64,000 bases of DNA from an uncultured Clostridia bacterium (GTDB taxonomy: Bacteria; Bacillota; Clostridia; Lachnospirales; CAG-274): positions 1 through 64,000 of the forward strand of contig CATLIG010000008.1 in assembly GCA_949948985.1 (NCBI GenBank), in the 5' to 3' direction. The notes under the pieces were generated by a model, which was not told the origin of the DNA, searched no databases, and worked only from the letters and a program-made list of their open reading frames with translations. How positions within the stretch are numbered: the first letter of the stretch is position 1; each line of letters begins with the position of its first letter. A program made the position numbers and the translations under genes. Shown one piece after another: positions 45,144 to 55,948 of the stretch.

Positions 45144-46367
45144 TTATTGTAATTTGTTTAATAATAGAGTCAAAACTTCTGTAACAACTCTATCTCTTAT
45201 TTTATTTCTGCTGCCTTTTAAATTAAGTTTTTTGACAGTTGTGTCGCCTTTGACAGAAACGGCTATATAGACAAGTCCAACGGGTTTTTCATCAGTACCG
45301 CCGTCAGGACCGGCTACGCCGGTTGTAGAAATACCAACGTCAGCGCCAAGTACTTTTACAATTCCATCTGCCATTTCTTTAGCCGTTTGTTCGCTTACCG
45401 CACCGTATTTTTCAAGGGTTTGTTCACTTACTCCAAGTCTTTTTATTTTGCTTTCATTTGAGTAGGAAACAACTCCGTCCACAAAAACTTTTGACGCCCC
45501 CGGATAATTTATAATTCTTCCGGCAACAAGACCGCCTGTGCATGATTCAGCAGACGCTATTGTTAAATTTTTAGATTCAAGACGTTTAACAACGGCTTCT
45601 TCCAAAGTACACTCGTCTTCGCCGTAAATATATTCACCTAATCTGTTATAAATTTCATCAATAACAGGACGCATAATATTTTCGGCATCTTTTTCATTTT
45701 TTCCTCTTGCGCTTACTCTGAAAAACATTTCAGCAGGTTTTGCGTAAGGAGCGACTGTAGGATTTTCACTTTTATCCATAATATCGGCAATTTTTTCAGC
45801 GGCGGCACTTTCGCCTATTCCGCTTAAATGCAAAACTTTAGATATAATTGTGATATTACTCTTTTTCTTTAAAAAAGGAATGACATATTCTTCAAACATA
45901 GGAGATGTTTCATAAGGCGGACCGGGGAGCATAATAAGTGTTTTGCCGTCTTTTTCAATCATACACCCTGGAGCTGTGCCGTTGTGATTGTAAAAGACGG
46001 CAGAGCCTTTAGGAACAAGTCCTTGCTTTTTATTGCTTTCCGGCATTTCACGGCCTTTAAAATAATCAGACACATTTTTAACCGCATCATCGTTTTCGAC
46101 CATTTCAAGACCAAAATATTTGCCGCCTGTTTCTTTTGTAATGTCATCGGCGGTTGGACCAAGGCCGCCTGTTGTAATTACAATATCAGCTCTTTCAAAA
46201 GCAAGTTTAAAAGCGTTTAAAAGCCTGTTTTCATTATCTCCCACAACTGTCTGATAATAAACGCCTATACCTAAAAGAGCAAGCTGTTTTGATATATACT
46301 GAGCGTTTGTATTTAAAATATCTCCAAGTAAAATTTCAGTGCCGACAGCTATAATTTCAGCTTTCAA
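45144..46367 (-). CDS. cinA: CinA (MoaB-like domain plus nicotinamide-nucleotide amidase domain)
   Basis: A 407-residue two-domain CinA. The N-terminal molybdopterin-binding-like domain (about 1-165) begins MKAEIIAVGTEILLGDILNTN-type sequence and has ITTGGLGPTADDITKE. The C-terminal CinA domain (about 245-407) shows IASAESCTGGLVAGRI and GISTTGVAGPDGGT, the NMN deamidase signature. The start is a TTG at 46367, 9 bases after AGGAGG; a TTG touching that site at 46376 is less likely. It belongs with pgsA and recA but is isolated by repeats on both sides. Confidence 0.95.
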   Translation of the reverse strand: MKAEIIAVGTEILLGDILNTNAQYISKQLALLGIGVYYQTVVGDNENRLLNAFKLAFERADIVITTGGLGPTADDITKETGGKYFGLEMVENDDAVKNVSDYFKGREMPESNKKQGLVPKGSAVFYNHNGTAPGCMIEKDGKTLIMLPGPPYETSPMFEEYVIPFLKKKSNITIISKVLHLSGIGESAAAEKIADIMDKSENPTVAPYAKPAEMFFRVSARGKNEKDAENIMRPVIDEIYNRLGEYIYGEDECTLEEAVVKRLESKNLTIASAESCTGGLVAGRIINYPGASKVFVDGVVSYSNESKIKRLGVSEQTLEKYGAVSEQTAKEMADGIVKVLGADVGISTTGVAGPDGGTDEKPVGLVYIAVSVKGDTTVKKLNLKGSRNKIRDRVVTEVLTLLLNKLQ

Positions 46368-46398
46368 AAAAATCAACCTCCTGTTTTTAAATAACTCT

Positions 46399-46490
46399 TA
46401 TAGTCAATCAACTTAAAAATAAGTAAGTTCGGCGGCAAAAAGGATTTTTAGCTCGCCTCCTTTTTCTCATTTTCAAGTTGATTGACTATA
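46399..46490. repeat. Family A repeat, copy h (92 bp, internally deleted)
   Basis: Ends TATAGTCAATCAACTT and AAGTTGATTGACTATA are both intact but the middle is gone: AAGTTCGGCGGCAAAAAGG joins directly to GCTCGCCTCCTTTTTCTC. It lies between pgsA and cinA. Confidence 0.9.
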
Positions 46491-46553
46491 ACTCATTAAA
46501 AAAATCAAACATTTTTCTCTGAAATTTTAAAAATTGATTTACGTATTATAATA

Positions 46554-47111
46554 CTAATCTTTAAATACGTCAAGATTTTTTATAATATAATCCGCGGCGG
46601 AAATAATTGTGAAAATAACAGAAAGCCATATTAAAACAGTACCTGTCCACCAAAAGAATTTTCCGTCAAAGTCAAGAAGAACAACCGTAATCATAACCAT
46701 TTGAGTAATCGTTTTTATTTTACCCCAAAATCCGGCGGCAATTACAATTTTCTTTTCTGCCGCTACAAGTCTGAATCCTGTTATAATAAATTCTCTGGCA
46801 ATTACAATGACGACTACCCACGATGGCATAATAACATTGGCGTCAAGACCAATCATTGAAATCATAGCTGACGTAACAAGGAGCTTATCAGCGAGGGGAT
46901 CCATAAATTTACCGAAGTTAGTAATCATATTGTATTTTCTGGCAATATATCCGTCAATGGCATCTGTACAGGAGGCAATAACAAAAATACTTACGGCTAT
47001 ATATTTAGCTGTGGCAATATCAATTTCTAGTTCTTTGTAAAAAATAAGTATAGCAACAAAAACAGGTATGAGCAAAACTCTGAATAAAGTAAGTTTATTC
47101 GGTAAATTCAT
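46554..47111 (-). CDS. pgsA: CDP-diacylglycerol-glycerol-3-phosphate 3-phosphatidyltransferase
   Basis: A 185-residue membrane enzyme that makes phosphatidylglycerol phosphate. The CDP-alcohol phosphotransferase motif D-G-x2-A-R-x8-G-x3-D-x3-D is complete from DAIDGYIARKYNM to GKFMDPLADK at about residues 50-78. Several hydrophobic helices follow. The ATG at 47111 lies 6 bases after GGAGTGA; it overlaps the rimO 3' end by 17 bases, so the two are coupled. Confidence 0.96.
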   Translation of the reverse strand: MNLPNKLTLFRVLLIPVFVAILIFYKELEIDIATAKYIAVSIFVIASCTDAIDGYIARKYNMITNFGKFMDPLADKLLVTSAMISMIGLDANVIMPSWVVVIVIAREFIITGFRLVAAEKKIVIAAGFWGKIKTITQMVMITVVLLDFDGKFFWWTGTVLIWLSVIFTIISAADYIIKNLDVFKD

Positions 47112-48450
47112 AGTCAATCACTCCAATCAAATCATAGTCGGACGAACTTGTGATTTTAATAAAAATAAAATCACCGGCGATAAGTTCTTCATCACTTTCA
47201 AAAAAAACAAATCCGTCAATTTCATAGCAGTCACGATAACTTCTTCCGCAGAATACATTGCCTTCATATTCAATTTTTCCCTCAATAATAACTTTTAAGG
47301 TTTTTCCGATAAATTTATTGCATTTTTCCGCAGAGATATTTTTTTGTAATTCTAAGATATAACTTTTTCGTTCTTCTTTAATTTTTTCTTCAATCTGATT
47401 TGGCATTTTATAAGCGGGAGTTCCATCTTCTCTTGAATAAGTAAATACACCCAACCTGTCAAATTTTATTTTTTGTATGAAATCAGCGAGATTGTCAAAT
47501 TGTTTTTGGGTTTCTCCGGGAAAACCTACAATTAAGGTGGTACGAAAACAAAAATCAGGCATTTTATTACGTATTTTATTTATGGTAGTTTCAAGGTTTT
47601 CTCTTGTGCTTTTTCTTCCCATACGTTTTAAAATATCATTATCGGAATGCTGAATGGGCATGTCCATATATTTACATATTTTAGGATTTTCAGAAATTTC
47701 ATCAATAAGTTCGTCTGTAATATTTTCAGGATAACAATATAAGAGCCTTATCCATTCTATGCCGTTTATAGCTGAAATTTTCCTTAAAAGTTCGGGGAGA
47801 GCTTTTTTACCGTAAATATCTGTTCCGTAGAGAGATGTATCCTGAGCAATAATAATAATTTCTTTTACTCCGTTTTGGGCAAGCATTTCTGTTTCAAGGA
47901 TAAGGCTTTCCATAGTACGACTTCTGTAGCGACCTCTTAAAGAGGGTATTGTACAGTAAGTACAGAAATTATCGCAGCCTTCGGCTATTTTTAAATAGGC
48001 AAATCCTCCGGCAGTTGAAATTTTTCTTTTAAGACTGTTGGTTTCCTGTAATTTATTGTTGTTGTCCGTAATCAGACTTACTTGTTTTTTGCCTTTGCAA
48101 ACGGACTTTATAACATCGCCTATTTTCTCAAAATCACCTGTACCAACAACAGCGTCTACCTCAGGAAGAGATTTAAAAATCTCGTCTTTATATCTTTGAG
48201 CCATACACCCTGTAACAATAATAGCTTTTAATTTTCTGTTTTTATAATCAGCTATTCTTAAAATATTGTCGATAGCTTCACTGCTTGCGTCCATGATAAA
48301 GCCACAGCTGTTTACAATTATAATATCAGCGTCGCTTTCATCAGGAGTAACAATATATCCCTCTTCCTCAATAAGACCGAGCATAATTTCACTGTCCATA
48401 AGATTTTTGTCACAGCCGAGAGATATAAAAGAAATTTTTGTATGTTCCAA
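47095..48450 (-). CDS. rimO: Ribosomal protein S12 methylthiotransferase RimO
   Basis: A 451-residue methylthiotransferase that modifies an Asp of ribosomal protein S12. The N-terminal UPF0004 domain starts KISFISLGCDKNLMDSE, with Cys ligands also in VNSCGF and VTGCMAQRY. The radical SAM site is AEGCDNFCTYCTIPSLRG near 149-166. A TRAM domain ends the protein. The RimO subtype is supported by the GCDKN start and the position before pgsA; MiaB is the alternative. The TTG at 48450 is 10 bases after AAGGG; an ATG seven codons earlier has no ribosome site. Confidence 0.93.
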   Translation of the reverse strand: MEHTKISFISLGCDKNLMDSEIMLGLIEEEGYIVTPDESDADIIIVNSCGFIMDASSEAIDNILRIADYKNRKLKAIIVTGCMAQRYKDEIFKSLPEVDAVVGTGDFEKIGDVIKSVCKGKKQVSLITDNNNKLQETNSLKRKISTAGGFAYLKIAEGCDNFCTYCTIPSLRGRYRSRTMESLILETEMLAQNGVKEIIIIAQDTSLYGTDIYGKKALPELLRKISAINGIEWIRLLYCYPENITDELIDEISENPKICKYMDMPIQHSDNDILKRMGRKSTRENLETTINKIRNKMPDFCFRTTLIVGFPGETQKQFDNLADFIQKIKFDRLGVFTYSREDGTPAYKMPNQIEEKIKEERKSYILELQKNISAEKCNKFIGKTLKVIIEGKIEYEGNVFCGRSYRDCYEIDGFVFFESDEELIAGDFIFIKITSSSDYDLIGVIDYEFTE

Positions 48451-48823
48451 AAAAAACACATCCCTTTTCATAACAATTATAACAATTCACAAAATTTTTT
48501 TCGCAAAATTTTTAGTGCGAAATAATAAAAGAATTAATTAATATATCAAGTTTTATTAAAGTTTTACTGTTCATTATTTTATTAGACCTCCTCGAAAACA
48601 TATAAAATGCCGTCTAAGCACATCTTTTTCCGATATGATTTATTAAATTTTCTTGAAATACCACTACGAGTATTACGGCGAAAATTTAATTTCGCCTATC
48701 AGCAAAATCTGCACTTATCTGTCAATTTGCTAGTTTCAGAGGAGGTCTATTGTTTCGCTAATGATTGACAAAAAATTTTTTGTCAATCATTATTAGGTGG
48801 TTTTAAACAGGTCTGTTGTTTTG
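48451..48823. repeat. folD-rimO gap: family D split by family F, then family C remnant
   Basis: A family D element starts at about 48480 (AACAATTCACAAAATTTTT, TTTTTAGTGCGAAATAATAA). It is interrupted at 48583-48749 by an element with TAGACCTCCTCGAAAAC and AGAGGAGGTCTA ends (family F), and resumes as ATTGTTTCGCTA. A family C remnant (TTTTAAACAGGTCTGTTG) follows next to the folD stop. No gene is seen. Confidence 0.7.
48583..48749. repeat. Family F repeat nested in family D
   Basis: The inverted ends are TAGACCTCCTCG and its near complement GAGGAGGTCTA. The interior has TATTACGGCGAAAATTTAAT and TTTCGCCTATCAGC. Removing it restores a continuous family D end (ATTATTTTATTGTTTCGCTA). Confidence 0.65.
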
Positions 48824-49675
48824 TTATATTTTATTTTGGCTTTTGCATGCCAAAACGCAGTTTTTCATAAGCATAGCGATTGTCATAGGTCCTACCCCTC
48901 CCGGAACAGGAGTAATAAAAGACGCTTTTTTTTCACATTCGTCAAAATTGACATCTCCGCAGAGTTTTCCGTTTTCCATTCGGTTTATACCTACGTCTAT
49001 TATAACAGCGCCGTCTGATATCATATCACCTTTTAGAAATTTAGGTTTACCTACTGCGGCAATTATAATATCGGCATTTTTTGTTTCATTGATTATATCT
49101 TTTGTCTTTGAGTGGCATAAAGTAACAGTGGCGTTTTCAGCGGTTAAAAGCATAGAAACAGGTTTTCCTACAATATTGCTTCTTCCAAGAACAGCACATT
49201 TTTTTCCTGATATATCAATTCCGCTTCTTTTTATAAGCTCAATACAGCCGGCAGGAGTACAGGCTTTCAAAACGGCGTTTCCAATACTTAGCAATCCAAC
49301 ATTAAAAGGATGAAATCCATCAACATCTTTTTCAGGAGAAATTGAGAGAAGCACTTTATCCTCATTTATATGTTTAGGCAAAGGAAGTTGTACAAGAATA
49401 CCGTTGCATTCAGGATTTTTATTAAGGCTGTCGATAAGGTCAAGGAGTTCTTTTTCAGTAGTGCCCGAGGAAAGCTCATAACTAAGGGATTTAATTCCCA
49501 CATATTCGCATGCCTTTTTTTTATTTCTCACATATACTAAACTTGCGGGATTTTCTCCTACAAGTATAACGGCAAGACAAGGATTTATAGATTTTTTCGC
49601 AAGAGTTTCAACTTCTTTTTTTACTTCGTCTTTTATTTCAAGGGAAATTTTTTTCCCGTCTATAATCTGTGCCAC
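48824..49675 (-). CDS. folD: Bifunctional methylenetetrahydrofolate dehydrogenase/cyclohydrolase FolD
   Basis: A 283-residue FolD that interconverts methylene-, methenyl- and formyl-THF. Signatures are VGENPASLVYVRNKKKACEY near 38-57 with the catalytic Lys, GILVQLPLPKHI, PEKDVDGFHPFNVG and the NADP-binding VLGRSNIVGKPVSMLL. The GTG start at 49675 is 8 bases after AAGGAG. It follows fhs by 23 bases, so fhs-folD form an operon for one-carbon metabolism. Confidence 0.97.
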   Translation of the reverse strand: MAQIIDGKKISLEIKDEVKKEVETLAKKSINPCLAVILVGENPASLVYVRNKKKACEYVGIKSLSYELSSGTTEKELLDLIDSLNKNPECNGILVQLPLPKHINEDKVLLSISPEKDVDGFHPFNVGLLSIGNAVLKACTPAGCIELIKRSGIDISGKKCAVLGRSNIVGKPVSMLLTAENATVTLCHSKTKDIINETKNADIIIAAVGKPKFLKGDMISDGAVIIDVGINRMENGKLCGDVNFDECEKKASFITPVPGGVGPMTIAMLMKNCVLACKSQNKI

Positions 49676-49698
49676 AAAAAACACTCCTTCCGGTAATT

Positions 49699-51369
49699 TT
49701 AAAATAAACCGATAATTTTTCCGTTGTCGTCAACATCAATTTTTTCTGCCGCGGGGATTTTAGGCAGTCCGGGCATTGTCATAATATCTCCCGTAAGAGC
49801 TACTATAAATCCGGCTCCGGCAGATACGGTAACTTGTTTAACGGTAACCTCAAAATCAGTTGGACGTCCTAAAAGTTTTGGATTATCCGAAAGAGAATAC
49901 TGGGTTTTAGCTATACATACAGGCTGTTTGTCAAGTCCGAGATTTTCAATTCTTTTAATTTCTTTAACAGCTTTATCAGAAAAAGAAACACCTTTGGCGC
50001 CGTAAATTTCTTTGCATACAATATTTATTTTTTCGCAAATTGATAGATTTTCATCGTATAGGTATTTAAATTCACTTTTTTTATTGTTAAGAACATCAAG
50101 AACTTTTTCGGCGAGAGCACGTCCGCCCTCTCCTCCTTTTGCCCATACATCGGATAAAGCGAAATCAGCTCCCATTGCCTCGCATTTTTCTTTAACTATA
50201 TTTATTTCTTTTTCTGTATCTGTAATAAATGAATTTAAAGTAACAACAACAGGAACATTGTATTTCTGTAAATTTTCGATATGTTTTTCAAGATTGACAA
50301 AACCTTTTTTTAGAGCGTCGGTATCTTCTTTGTCCAAGTCAGATTTTAAAGCTCCGCCGTTAAATTTAAGAGCTCTCACGGTAGCCACAAGAACAACAGC
50401 GTCAGGACTGATACCTGATTTACGGCATTTTATGTCAAAAAATTTCTCAGCCCCCAAATCAGCGCCGAAACCTGCCTCGGTAATAGTTACGTCTGAAAGT
50501 TTCATAGCGAGTTTTGTTGCTCTTACACTGTTACATCCGTGAGCAATGTTAGCGAAAGGTCCGCCGTGTATAATGGCAGGGGTATGTTCAAGAGTCTGTA
50601 CAAGGTTTGGTTTTAAAGCGTCTTTTAAAAGAGCTGTCATAGCTCCGTCGGCTTTAAGGTCTTTAGCGGTTACAGGTTCTCCTTTTGAATTATAAGCGAC
50701 TATTATTTTACCCAGTCTTTCTTTAAGGTCTTTTATGTTTTCGGCAAGGCAGACAATAGCCATAATTTCCGATGCTACAGTAATCTGAAAGCTGTCTTCA
50801 CGGGGCACACCGTTTAATCGTCCTCCCATTCCCACGACAACGTTTCTTAAAGCTCTGTCATTCATATCAAGGGCACGTTTCCATATAATACTTCTTGTAT
50901 CTATGTTAAGAGTATTTCCCTGCTGAAGATGATTATCAATCATAGCGCTCAGGAGATTATTTGCCGCTGTCATAGCATGCAGGTCGCCGGTAAAATGTAA
51001 ATTTATATCTTCCATAGGAACAACCTGAGAATATCCTCCTCCGGCGGCTCCGCCTTTAATACCCATACAAGGTCCGAGAGAAGGCTCTCTGAGGGCTACT
51101 ATTGATTTTACTCCAAGTCTGTTAAGTCCCTGAGAAAGACCTATAGTTGTGGTAGTTTTTCCTTCTCCGGCAGGAGTAGGATTTATCGCTGTAACCAAAA
51201 CAAGCTTTGCTGATTTATTTTTATCTAAAGAGTCGTAAATTTCATCAGAAAATTTAGCTTTATATTTGCCATAAAGTTCAAGGTATTCTGTGCCAATTCC
51301 GAAATTTTCGGCAATTTGTGTAATTGGAAGCATTTTTGCTTCCTGTGCAATTTCAATATCGCTTTTCAT
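49699..51369 (-). CDS. fhs: Formate-tetrahydrofolate ligase
   Basis: A 556-residue ATP-dependent enzyme that charges formate onto THF, common in acetogens and other anaerobes. The nucleotide-binding [15 protein letters not shown] is near 66-80, with [20 protein letters not shown] near 95-114 and [13 protein letters not shown]. Length is normal. The ATG at 51369 follows AAAGGAGG. It is upstream of folD. Its presence does not prove acetogenesis, since many fermenters use it for purine synthesis. Confidence 0.98.
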   Translation of the reverse strand: MKSDIEIAQEAKMLPITQIAENFGIGTEYLELYGKYKAKFSDEIYDSLDKNKSAKLVLVTAINPTPAGEGKTTTTIGLSQGLNRLGVKSIVALREPSLGPCMGIKGGAAGGGYSQVVPMEDINLHFTGDLHAMTAANNLLSAMIDNHLQQGNTLNIDTRSIIWKRALDMNDRALRNVVVGMGGRLNGVPREDSFQITVASEIMAIVCLAENIKDLKERLGKIIVAYNSKGEPVTAKDLKADGAMTALLKDALKPNLVQTLEHTPAIIHGGPFANIAHGCNSVRATKLAMKLSDVTITEAGFGADLGAEKFFDIKCRKSGISPDAVVLVATVRALKFNGGALKSDLDKEDTDALKKGFVNLEKHIENLQKYNVPVVVTLNSFITDTEKEINIVKEKCEAMGADFALSDVWAKGGEGGRALAEKVLDVLNNKKSEFKYLYDENLSICEKINIVCKEIYGAKGVSFSDKAVKEIKRIENLGLDKQPVCIAKTQYSLSDNPKLLGRPTDFEVTVKQVTVSAGAGFIVALTGDIMTMPGLPKIPAAEKIDVDDNGKIIGLF

Positions 51370-51709
51370 TTTAGAAAGTCCTCCTTTAAGTCGTTGTAAT
51401 GTATGGATTTATAAAAACCAAGGGACGCTGTTCCGTACCACGCGAGGGACAAAAGCTAAAGCCACTTGACTCATAACGCAAAACATAGGATTTGAATTAT
51501 CAACAAAGTTGACTTTTGGGTATTTTTAGTTTTTTAAAATTAAAAATACGATTAAATGTAATTCTTATCACTTTTTTAATATTTTAAATTTTAAAGTTTT
51601 TTGTCCCGCTTTTTTACAAAAAAGCGAGCGGGTGTGGGCAGAGTCCACGGTTTTATCATTAATTTAGTGTATATGGGAGTAAAGCTTACGGTTTTGAAGA
51701 TTAAGTAAT
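51370..51709. repeat. ftsK-fhs gap with family B repeat (51413-51654)
   Basis: A 242-bp family B copy: AAAAACCAAGGGACGCTG at one end, then CCCGCTTTTTTACAAAAAAG and GCGAGCGGGTGTGGGC and AGAGTCCACGGTTTT at the other. The hairpin (51606-51632) probably terminates ftsK. The interior shares TATTTTTAGTTTTTTAAAAT with the copy near prs. Confidence 0.78.
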
Positions 51710-54700
51710 TTATATATAATCTCGCCGTCTTTCCATATAGTCCTCATATTCATATCGGTTCATAAGAACGGCCCTTGGTTTGCTTGTGCCTGTTTCAGGA
51801 CCGACAATCCCTCTTTCTTCAAGTTCTTCTATAATTCTCGCGGCCCGGTTGTAGCCTATTTTAAATTTTCGCTGAAGCATAGAGCCTGACGCGCTTCCTT
51901 TTTTTACGACAAAGTTTATAGCCTCGTCAATAAGTTCATCAGAGTCGTCACTGTTGTCATCGTTTCCTCCCTTATCTCCCGAAGCTGTAGTACTTGTTAT
52001 TTTGTCAATAAGAGCCTCATCGTAAACGGCCGGATTGTTTTCCTTAATAAATGAAACAATTTTTTCAACATCTTTGTCGGAAATAAAAGCTCCTTGAATA
52101 CGAAGAGGCTTGTCAGAATCAACGGAAACAGATTTAAAAAGCATATCTCCCATACCAAGGAGTTTATCAGCTCCGCCCATATCAAGTATAGTACGTGAGT
52201 CTGTGGTGGATGAAACGGCAAAAGCGATTCTTGATGGGATATTGGCTTTTATCAATCCTGTAATAACATCTACAGATGGTCTTTGAGTAGCTATAATAAG
52301 ATGAATTCCAGCAGCTCTGGCAAGCTGTGCAAGACGGCATATAGCGGCTTCTACATCCTTTGAGGCCACCATCATAAGGTCGGCAAGCTCGTCAATAATA
52401 ATAACAATTTGAGGTATTTTATCAATACCGTTTTCAACACAGTAGCTGTTATAGCCTTTGATGTTTCTTGAACCTGTTTTTGCGAAAAGGTCGTATCTAG
52501 CCATCATTTCGGAAACAGCCCAGTTAAGAGCGCCAGCAGCCTTTTGAGGGTCTGTCACAACAGGAATAAGAAGATGAGGTATTCCGTTGTATACGCTTAA
52601 CTCAACAACTTTTGGGTCAACCATAATAAGCTTGACCTCATCAGGGGTTGCTTTATAAATAATACTTGTAATGAGGGTGTTTATACAAACACTTTTACCG
52701 GAGCCTGTACGTCCCGCAACAAGCATATGGGGCATTTTAGCAATGTCTGCGACTATTACGTTTCCTGTAATATCTTTGCCAAGCCCGAAAGCAAGTTTTG
52801 ATGGAAAATCCTGAAAATTTTTATCGCATATTACTTCACTTAAATATACGCTTGTGACTTCTTTATTTGGTATTTCAATACCAACGGCAGCTTTACCAGG
52901 TATAGGAGCCTCAATACGTATGCTTTTGGCGGCCAGACTCATAGCCAGATTATCAGCTAATCCTAAAATTTTGCTTACTTTTATTCCTTCGCCGGGAGAA
53001 AGCTCATATCTTGTAACAGTAGGACCTTTACTTATTTCGTTTACTTTTGCCTCAATATTAAAACTTTTAAGAGTTTTTACAAGAATTCTTGAGTTTTCGA
53101 GAATTTCCTCTCTGGAGCTTTGATTGGGAACAACCGGATTTTTTTCCAAAAAAGAAACGGGAGGAAATATATATTCTTTTTTTGGAATTTCCTTTTGAGC
53201 GGAATTTTCATTAACTAAAATCTGTTTTTCAGCCTGTAAAATTTTAGGCTCGTCCAATCTGTTTATTTCTCTTGGAACAGAAACGGTATTTGAGGAAATA
53301 TTATTTTTGTTTATATTTATTAAGTTTTTATTTGGATTTGTAAAGGCATTGTTTTCTTTTTGAGTATTAACACTATGTTTGGTTTTTTGTAAAGGACTTT
53401 TATTTTCAGATGGTTTAATGTTATTTTGTTCAATATGAAATGTCGGTTCAGGCTTAATTGATGTGCCTATATCTCCGTCGAAATAATCAAACATAGCCTT
53501 TCGCAAATTCTCATCTGTTTCCTCTTCATTATATATAAATTTGTCAGGAATAAAATCCTCGTTTTCATAGACAGGAAAAAGTTCTTCTTTAGTGGTGTCT
53601 GTATGTTCATCGTAGTTTGAAATATCAGTTTCTTCAGGGCTGTTGTGGATTTCATTTGTTTCGGAAAATGAACCGACGTCTGTATTTTCGATGTCAATGT
53701 ATTCATTGTTAAAAAAGTCATCATTGGGTATTTCATTGTCAAAAATCTCGCTGCTGGAGTTTTCATCATAAAAAATCTCATTGTCAAAACTTTGTTTTTT
53801 GGAAAATTCATTATTGTTATAATCCGTATGTTCTATGTCCCCAAAGACATATGAACTTTCGCTTTTTTCCCTATACCGTTCTTTTAAATTCTCAATAACT
53901 TTTTCCTGAAGTTCTTTTTCTGAAAGTCTGTCTTTTAAAGACGGATAGCCATATTCATTATTAGGGGTTTCAAAAGTATTTTCAGTATAGTTATAGGAAT
54001 CAGGAGAGTTTTCATAGAAATTTTCCTGTATGTTGTCGCTGTCTGCGACCATTCCGTTTATTACAATATTTTCATCATAGTTTTCATAGTCTAAAGATAC
54101 GTCTTTAGTTTCGTTTGTATTATTAAAAGCAGTATCAATATTGTTCTTTTTATTTTTATTATAAGACAAAAAAGAAGGAAGTTTGCTTTTGTTTTTATTT
54201 TTGTTAATCTCATCAATGAAAAGAGAAATTTTCATTTTTTCTTGACTTACTCTTTTTTCAGGAATATTTACACTTAATATTTTTCCGTTTTTTCTAACGA
54301 CTCGTTTCCCCATGTATTGCTTTTTTCTGTCAGAATAGTTTTTTTTTATACTTTCGGAATGTTTTGGGGTTATTTTACGATTTTTTTTTTCATCAAAATT
54401 TTCATCTGAGAAATTTTTGTTTGAAAATTCTGTATCTTCATATTCTTCATCTTCAAAGAAGTCGTCTTTTTCAAAAAGATTTTTGATTTTGAAATACGCA
54501 TTTCTTAAAAAGCTCATAAAAGATTTTCCTGTAATCATAACAACAAGAATTATGGCAAGCAAAACAAAAATAATATATGTTCCGAAGCCAAGGATACCGT
54601 ATAAGAAATTTCCTATTAAACATCCTATAAATCCGCCGTTTAGAGCGCCGCCCTCGTTAAAACAATCAACGGCTGATTTTTCGTTGTTTCCGCCCAAAAG

Positions 54701-55069
54701 ATGCATAAAGCTAATTAAAATCAAAAATAATATAATGCTTATAATAAATTTTGAAAGCTTTATTTTTTTATCATCGGAAAAAAACGCTGATGAGCAAAGG
54801 CATATTACGGCGAAAGGAAGGACATAAGCGCCTATGCCGAAAATGCCTTTTAATAGCCAGCATACTATACCTCCTAAAAAGCCTATAGCGTTATCGGAAA
54901 AAGCGGCAGCGTTTTTTCCGTTTCCTGAAAATACGCTTATAATAACAAGTATACATATACCTATAGTTATTATACTTATAATTTCAGGTTTAAGACTGTT
55001 TTTTCGGTTTACTCTGACGTTATTGTTTTTATCTGTTTTTTTAGAAGCGTCATTTTTTTTCGGAGCCAT
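51710..55069 (-). CDS. ftsK: DNA translocase FtsK/SpoIIIE with long linker
   Basis: A 1119-residue translocase that pumps chromosomal DNA at division or into the forespore. Several N-terminal membrane helices span about 28-195. A disordered Asn/Glu/Asp-rich linker of roughly 450 residues follows. The motor has Walker [13 protein letters not shown] and Walker [14 protein letters not shown], and a C-terminal winged-helix gamma domain ([19 protein letters not shown]) reads KOPS/SRS. Bacillus SpoIIIE is near 790 residues, so the extra length is the linker. The ATG follows AAAGGTG. It could be named ftsK or spoIIIE. Its promoter is 55241-55268. Confidence 0.95.
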   Translation of the reverse strand: MAPKKNDASKKTDKNNNVRVNRKNSLKPEIISIITIGICILVIISVFSGNGKNAAAFSDNAIGFLGGIVCWLLKGIFGIGAYVLPFAVICLCSSAFFSDDKKIKLSKFIISIILFLILISFMHLLGGNNEKSAVDCFNEGGALNGGFIGCLIGNFLYGILGFGTYIIFVLLAIILVVMITGKSFMSFLRNAYFKIKNLFEKDDFFEDEEYEDTEFSNKNFSDENFDEKKNRKITPKHSESIKKNYSDRKKQYMGKRVVRKNGKILSVNIPEKRVSQEKMKISLFIDEINKNKNKSKLPSFLSYNKNKKNNIDTAFNNTNETKDVSLDYENYDENIVINGMVADSDNIQENFYENSPDSYNYTENTFETPNNEYGYPSLKDRLSEKELQEKVIENLKERYREKSESSYVFGDIEHTDYNNNEFSKKQSFDNEIFYDENSSSEIFDNEIPNDDFFNNEYIDIENTDVGSFSETNEIHNSPEETDISNYDEHTDTTKEELFPVYENEDFIPDKFIYNEEETDENLRKAMFDYFDGDIGTSIKPEPTFHIEQNNIKPSENKSPLQKTKHSVNTQKENNAFTNPNKNLININKNNISSNTVSVPREINRLDEPKILQAEKQILVNENSAQKEIPKKEYIFPPVSFLEKNPVVPNQSSREEILENSRILVKTLKSFNIEAKVNEISKGPTVTRYELSPGEGIKVSKILGLADNLAMSLAAKSIRIEAPIPGKAAVGIEIPNKEVTSVYLSEVICDKNFQDFPSKLAFGLGKDITGNVIVADIAKMPHMLVAGRTGSGKSVCINTLITSIIYKATPDEVKLIMVDPKVVELSVYNGIPHLLIPVVTDPQKAAGALNWAVSEMMARYDLFAKTGSRNIKGYNSYCVENGIDKIPQIVIIIDELADLMMVASKDVEAAICRLAQLARAAGIHLIIATQRPSVDVITGLIKANIPSRIAFAVSSTTDSRTILDMGGADKLLGMGDMLFKSVSVDSDKPLRIQGAFISDKDVEKIVSFIKENNPAVYDEALIDKITSTTASGDKGGNDDNSDDSDELIDEAINFVVKKGSASGSMLQRKFKIGYNRAARIIEELEERGIVGPETGTSKPRAVLMNRYEYEDYMERRRDYI

Positions 55070-55478
55070 TTTTTCACCTTTTTCAAATTTTTTTTATAGC
55101 GAAAAATTTTTTTAAGGAATAATCCTCAATATTACAGCAATTTCTCTGTCTATTCTAAATTTGTTGTAAAAATAAATATTTACAGCAAATTTTTAATTAA
55201 TTGATACAAATTAATTTAATTAATTGCTGTAGCATATTTTATTATACCACAATATGAAAATATTTCAATAAATAAAATGCCAACTTAACGGAAAACAATT
55301 TTGCGAATTGTTATAACAGACCTTAATGTAACTTGCAGGGAAAATAACAGACCTGTCCGGAAACTTTTAAACCGATATATGAGTATATCAGTAAAATCCG
55401 AACTCATATAAGGATTTATAGGTTTTTGGACAGGTCTGTTAAAGTTTGTGAGTGTATAAGTATTAAAAAGTATGATTA
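55070..55478. repeat. rpsT-ftsK gap with ftsK promoter and a family C-like inverted repeat
   Basis: The stretch holds the ftsK promoter (55241-55268), an ATTACAGCAATTTC / AATTGCTGTAG inverted pair at about 55132-55231, and a family C-type element at 55346-55441 with AACAGACCTGTCCGGAAAC and TTTTTGGACAGGTCTGTT ends. The latter lies just after rpsT and could act as its terminator. No gene is seen. Confidence 0.65.
55241..55268 (-). promoter_or_regulatory. Sigma-A-type promoter for ftsK
   Basis: On the minus strand TTGAAA (55263-55268) and TATAAT (55241-55246) lie 16 bases apart, with an extended TG-G before the -10. The leader to the ATG at 55069 is about 165 nucleotides and includes the AATTGCTGTA inverted pair. 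Confidence 0.65.
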
Positions 55479-55742
55479 TTAAGCCATTTTATTAACAAGT
55501 TTGTAAAGTCTTGATTTTTTTCTTGAGGCGTTGTTTTTATGATATACACCTTTTGAGCAAGCTTTATCAATAGTTCTTACAGCATCTATAAGGGCAACTT
55601 TTGCCGCCTCTTTATTGCCTTTTTGAGAGGCTGAAACAACTTTTTTAATAGCGGTCTTTGTAGCGGATTTAATCATTTTATTTCTCATAGTTTTTTTAGC
55701 GATAACTTTAATACGTTTTTTCGCTGATTTAATATTAGCCAA
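55479..55742 (-). CDS. rpsT: 30S ribosomal protein S20
   Basis: An 87-residue S20, which binds 16S rRNA in the body of the small subunit. It starts [21 protein letters not shown] and has [18 protein letters not shown] and [17 protein letters not shown], all typical. The TTG start at 55742 is 8 bases after GGAGG. It is divergent from gpr, the conserved rpsT-gpr neighbourhood of spore formers. Confidence 0.98.
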   Translation of the reverse strand: MANIKSAKKRIKVIAKKTMRNKMIKSATKTAIKKVVSASQKGNKEAAKVALIDAVRTIDKACSKGVYHKNNASRKKSRLYKLVNKMA

Positions 55743-55948
55743 TGTAATTTCCTCCTAAAAAATAATATGGAACGCTGATTTTTAATCAGACAGTTATATT
55801 TATAGTTATATTTAATATAAAAGCTATTGCAAGTTTTTCCGAATATAGAGGGTAAATATTGTCGTAAAGACCACTTTTAAGCAACGTACTCAAAAGCCGG
55901 AACAAACATAAACAACATTATTTTAACTCAAAAAAACAAATAAGTCAA

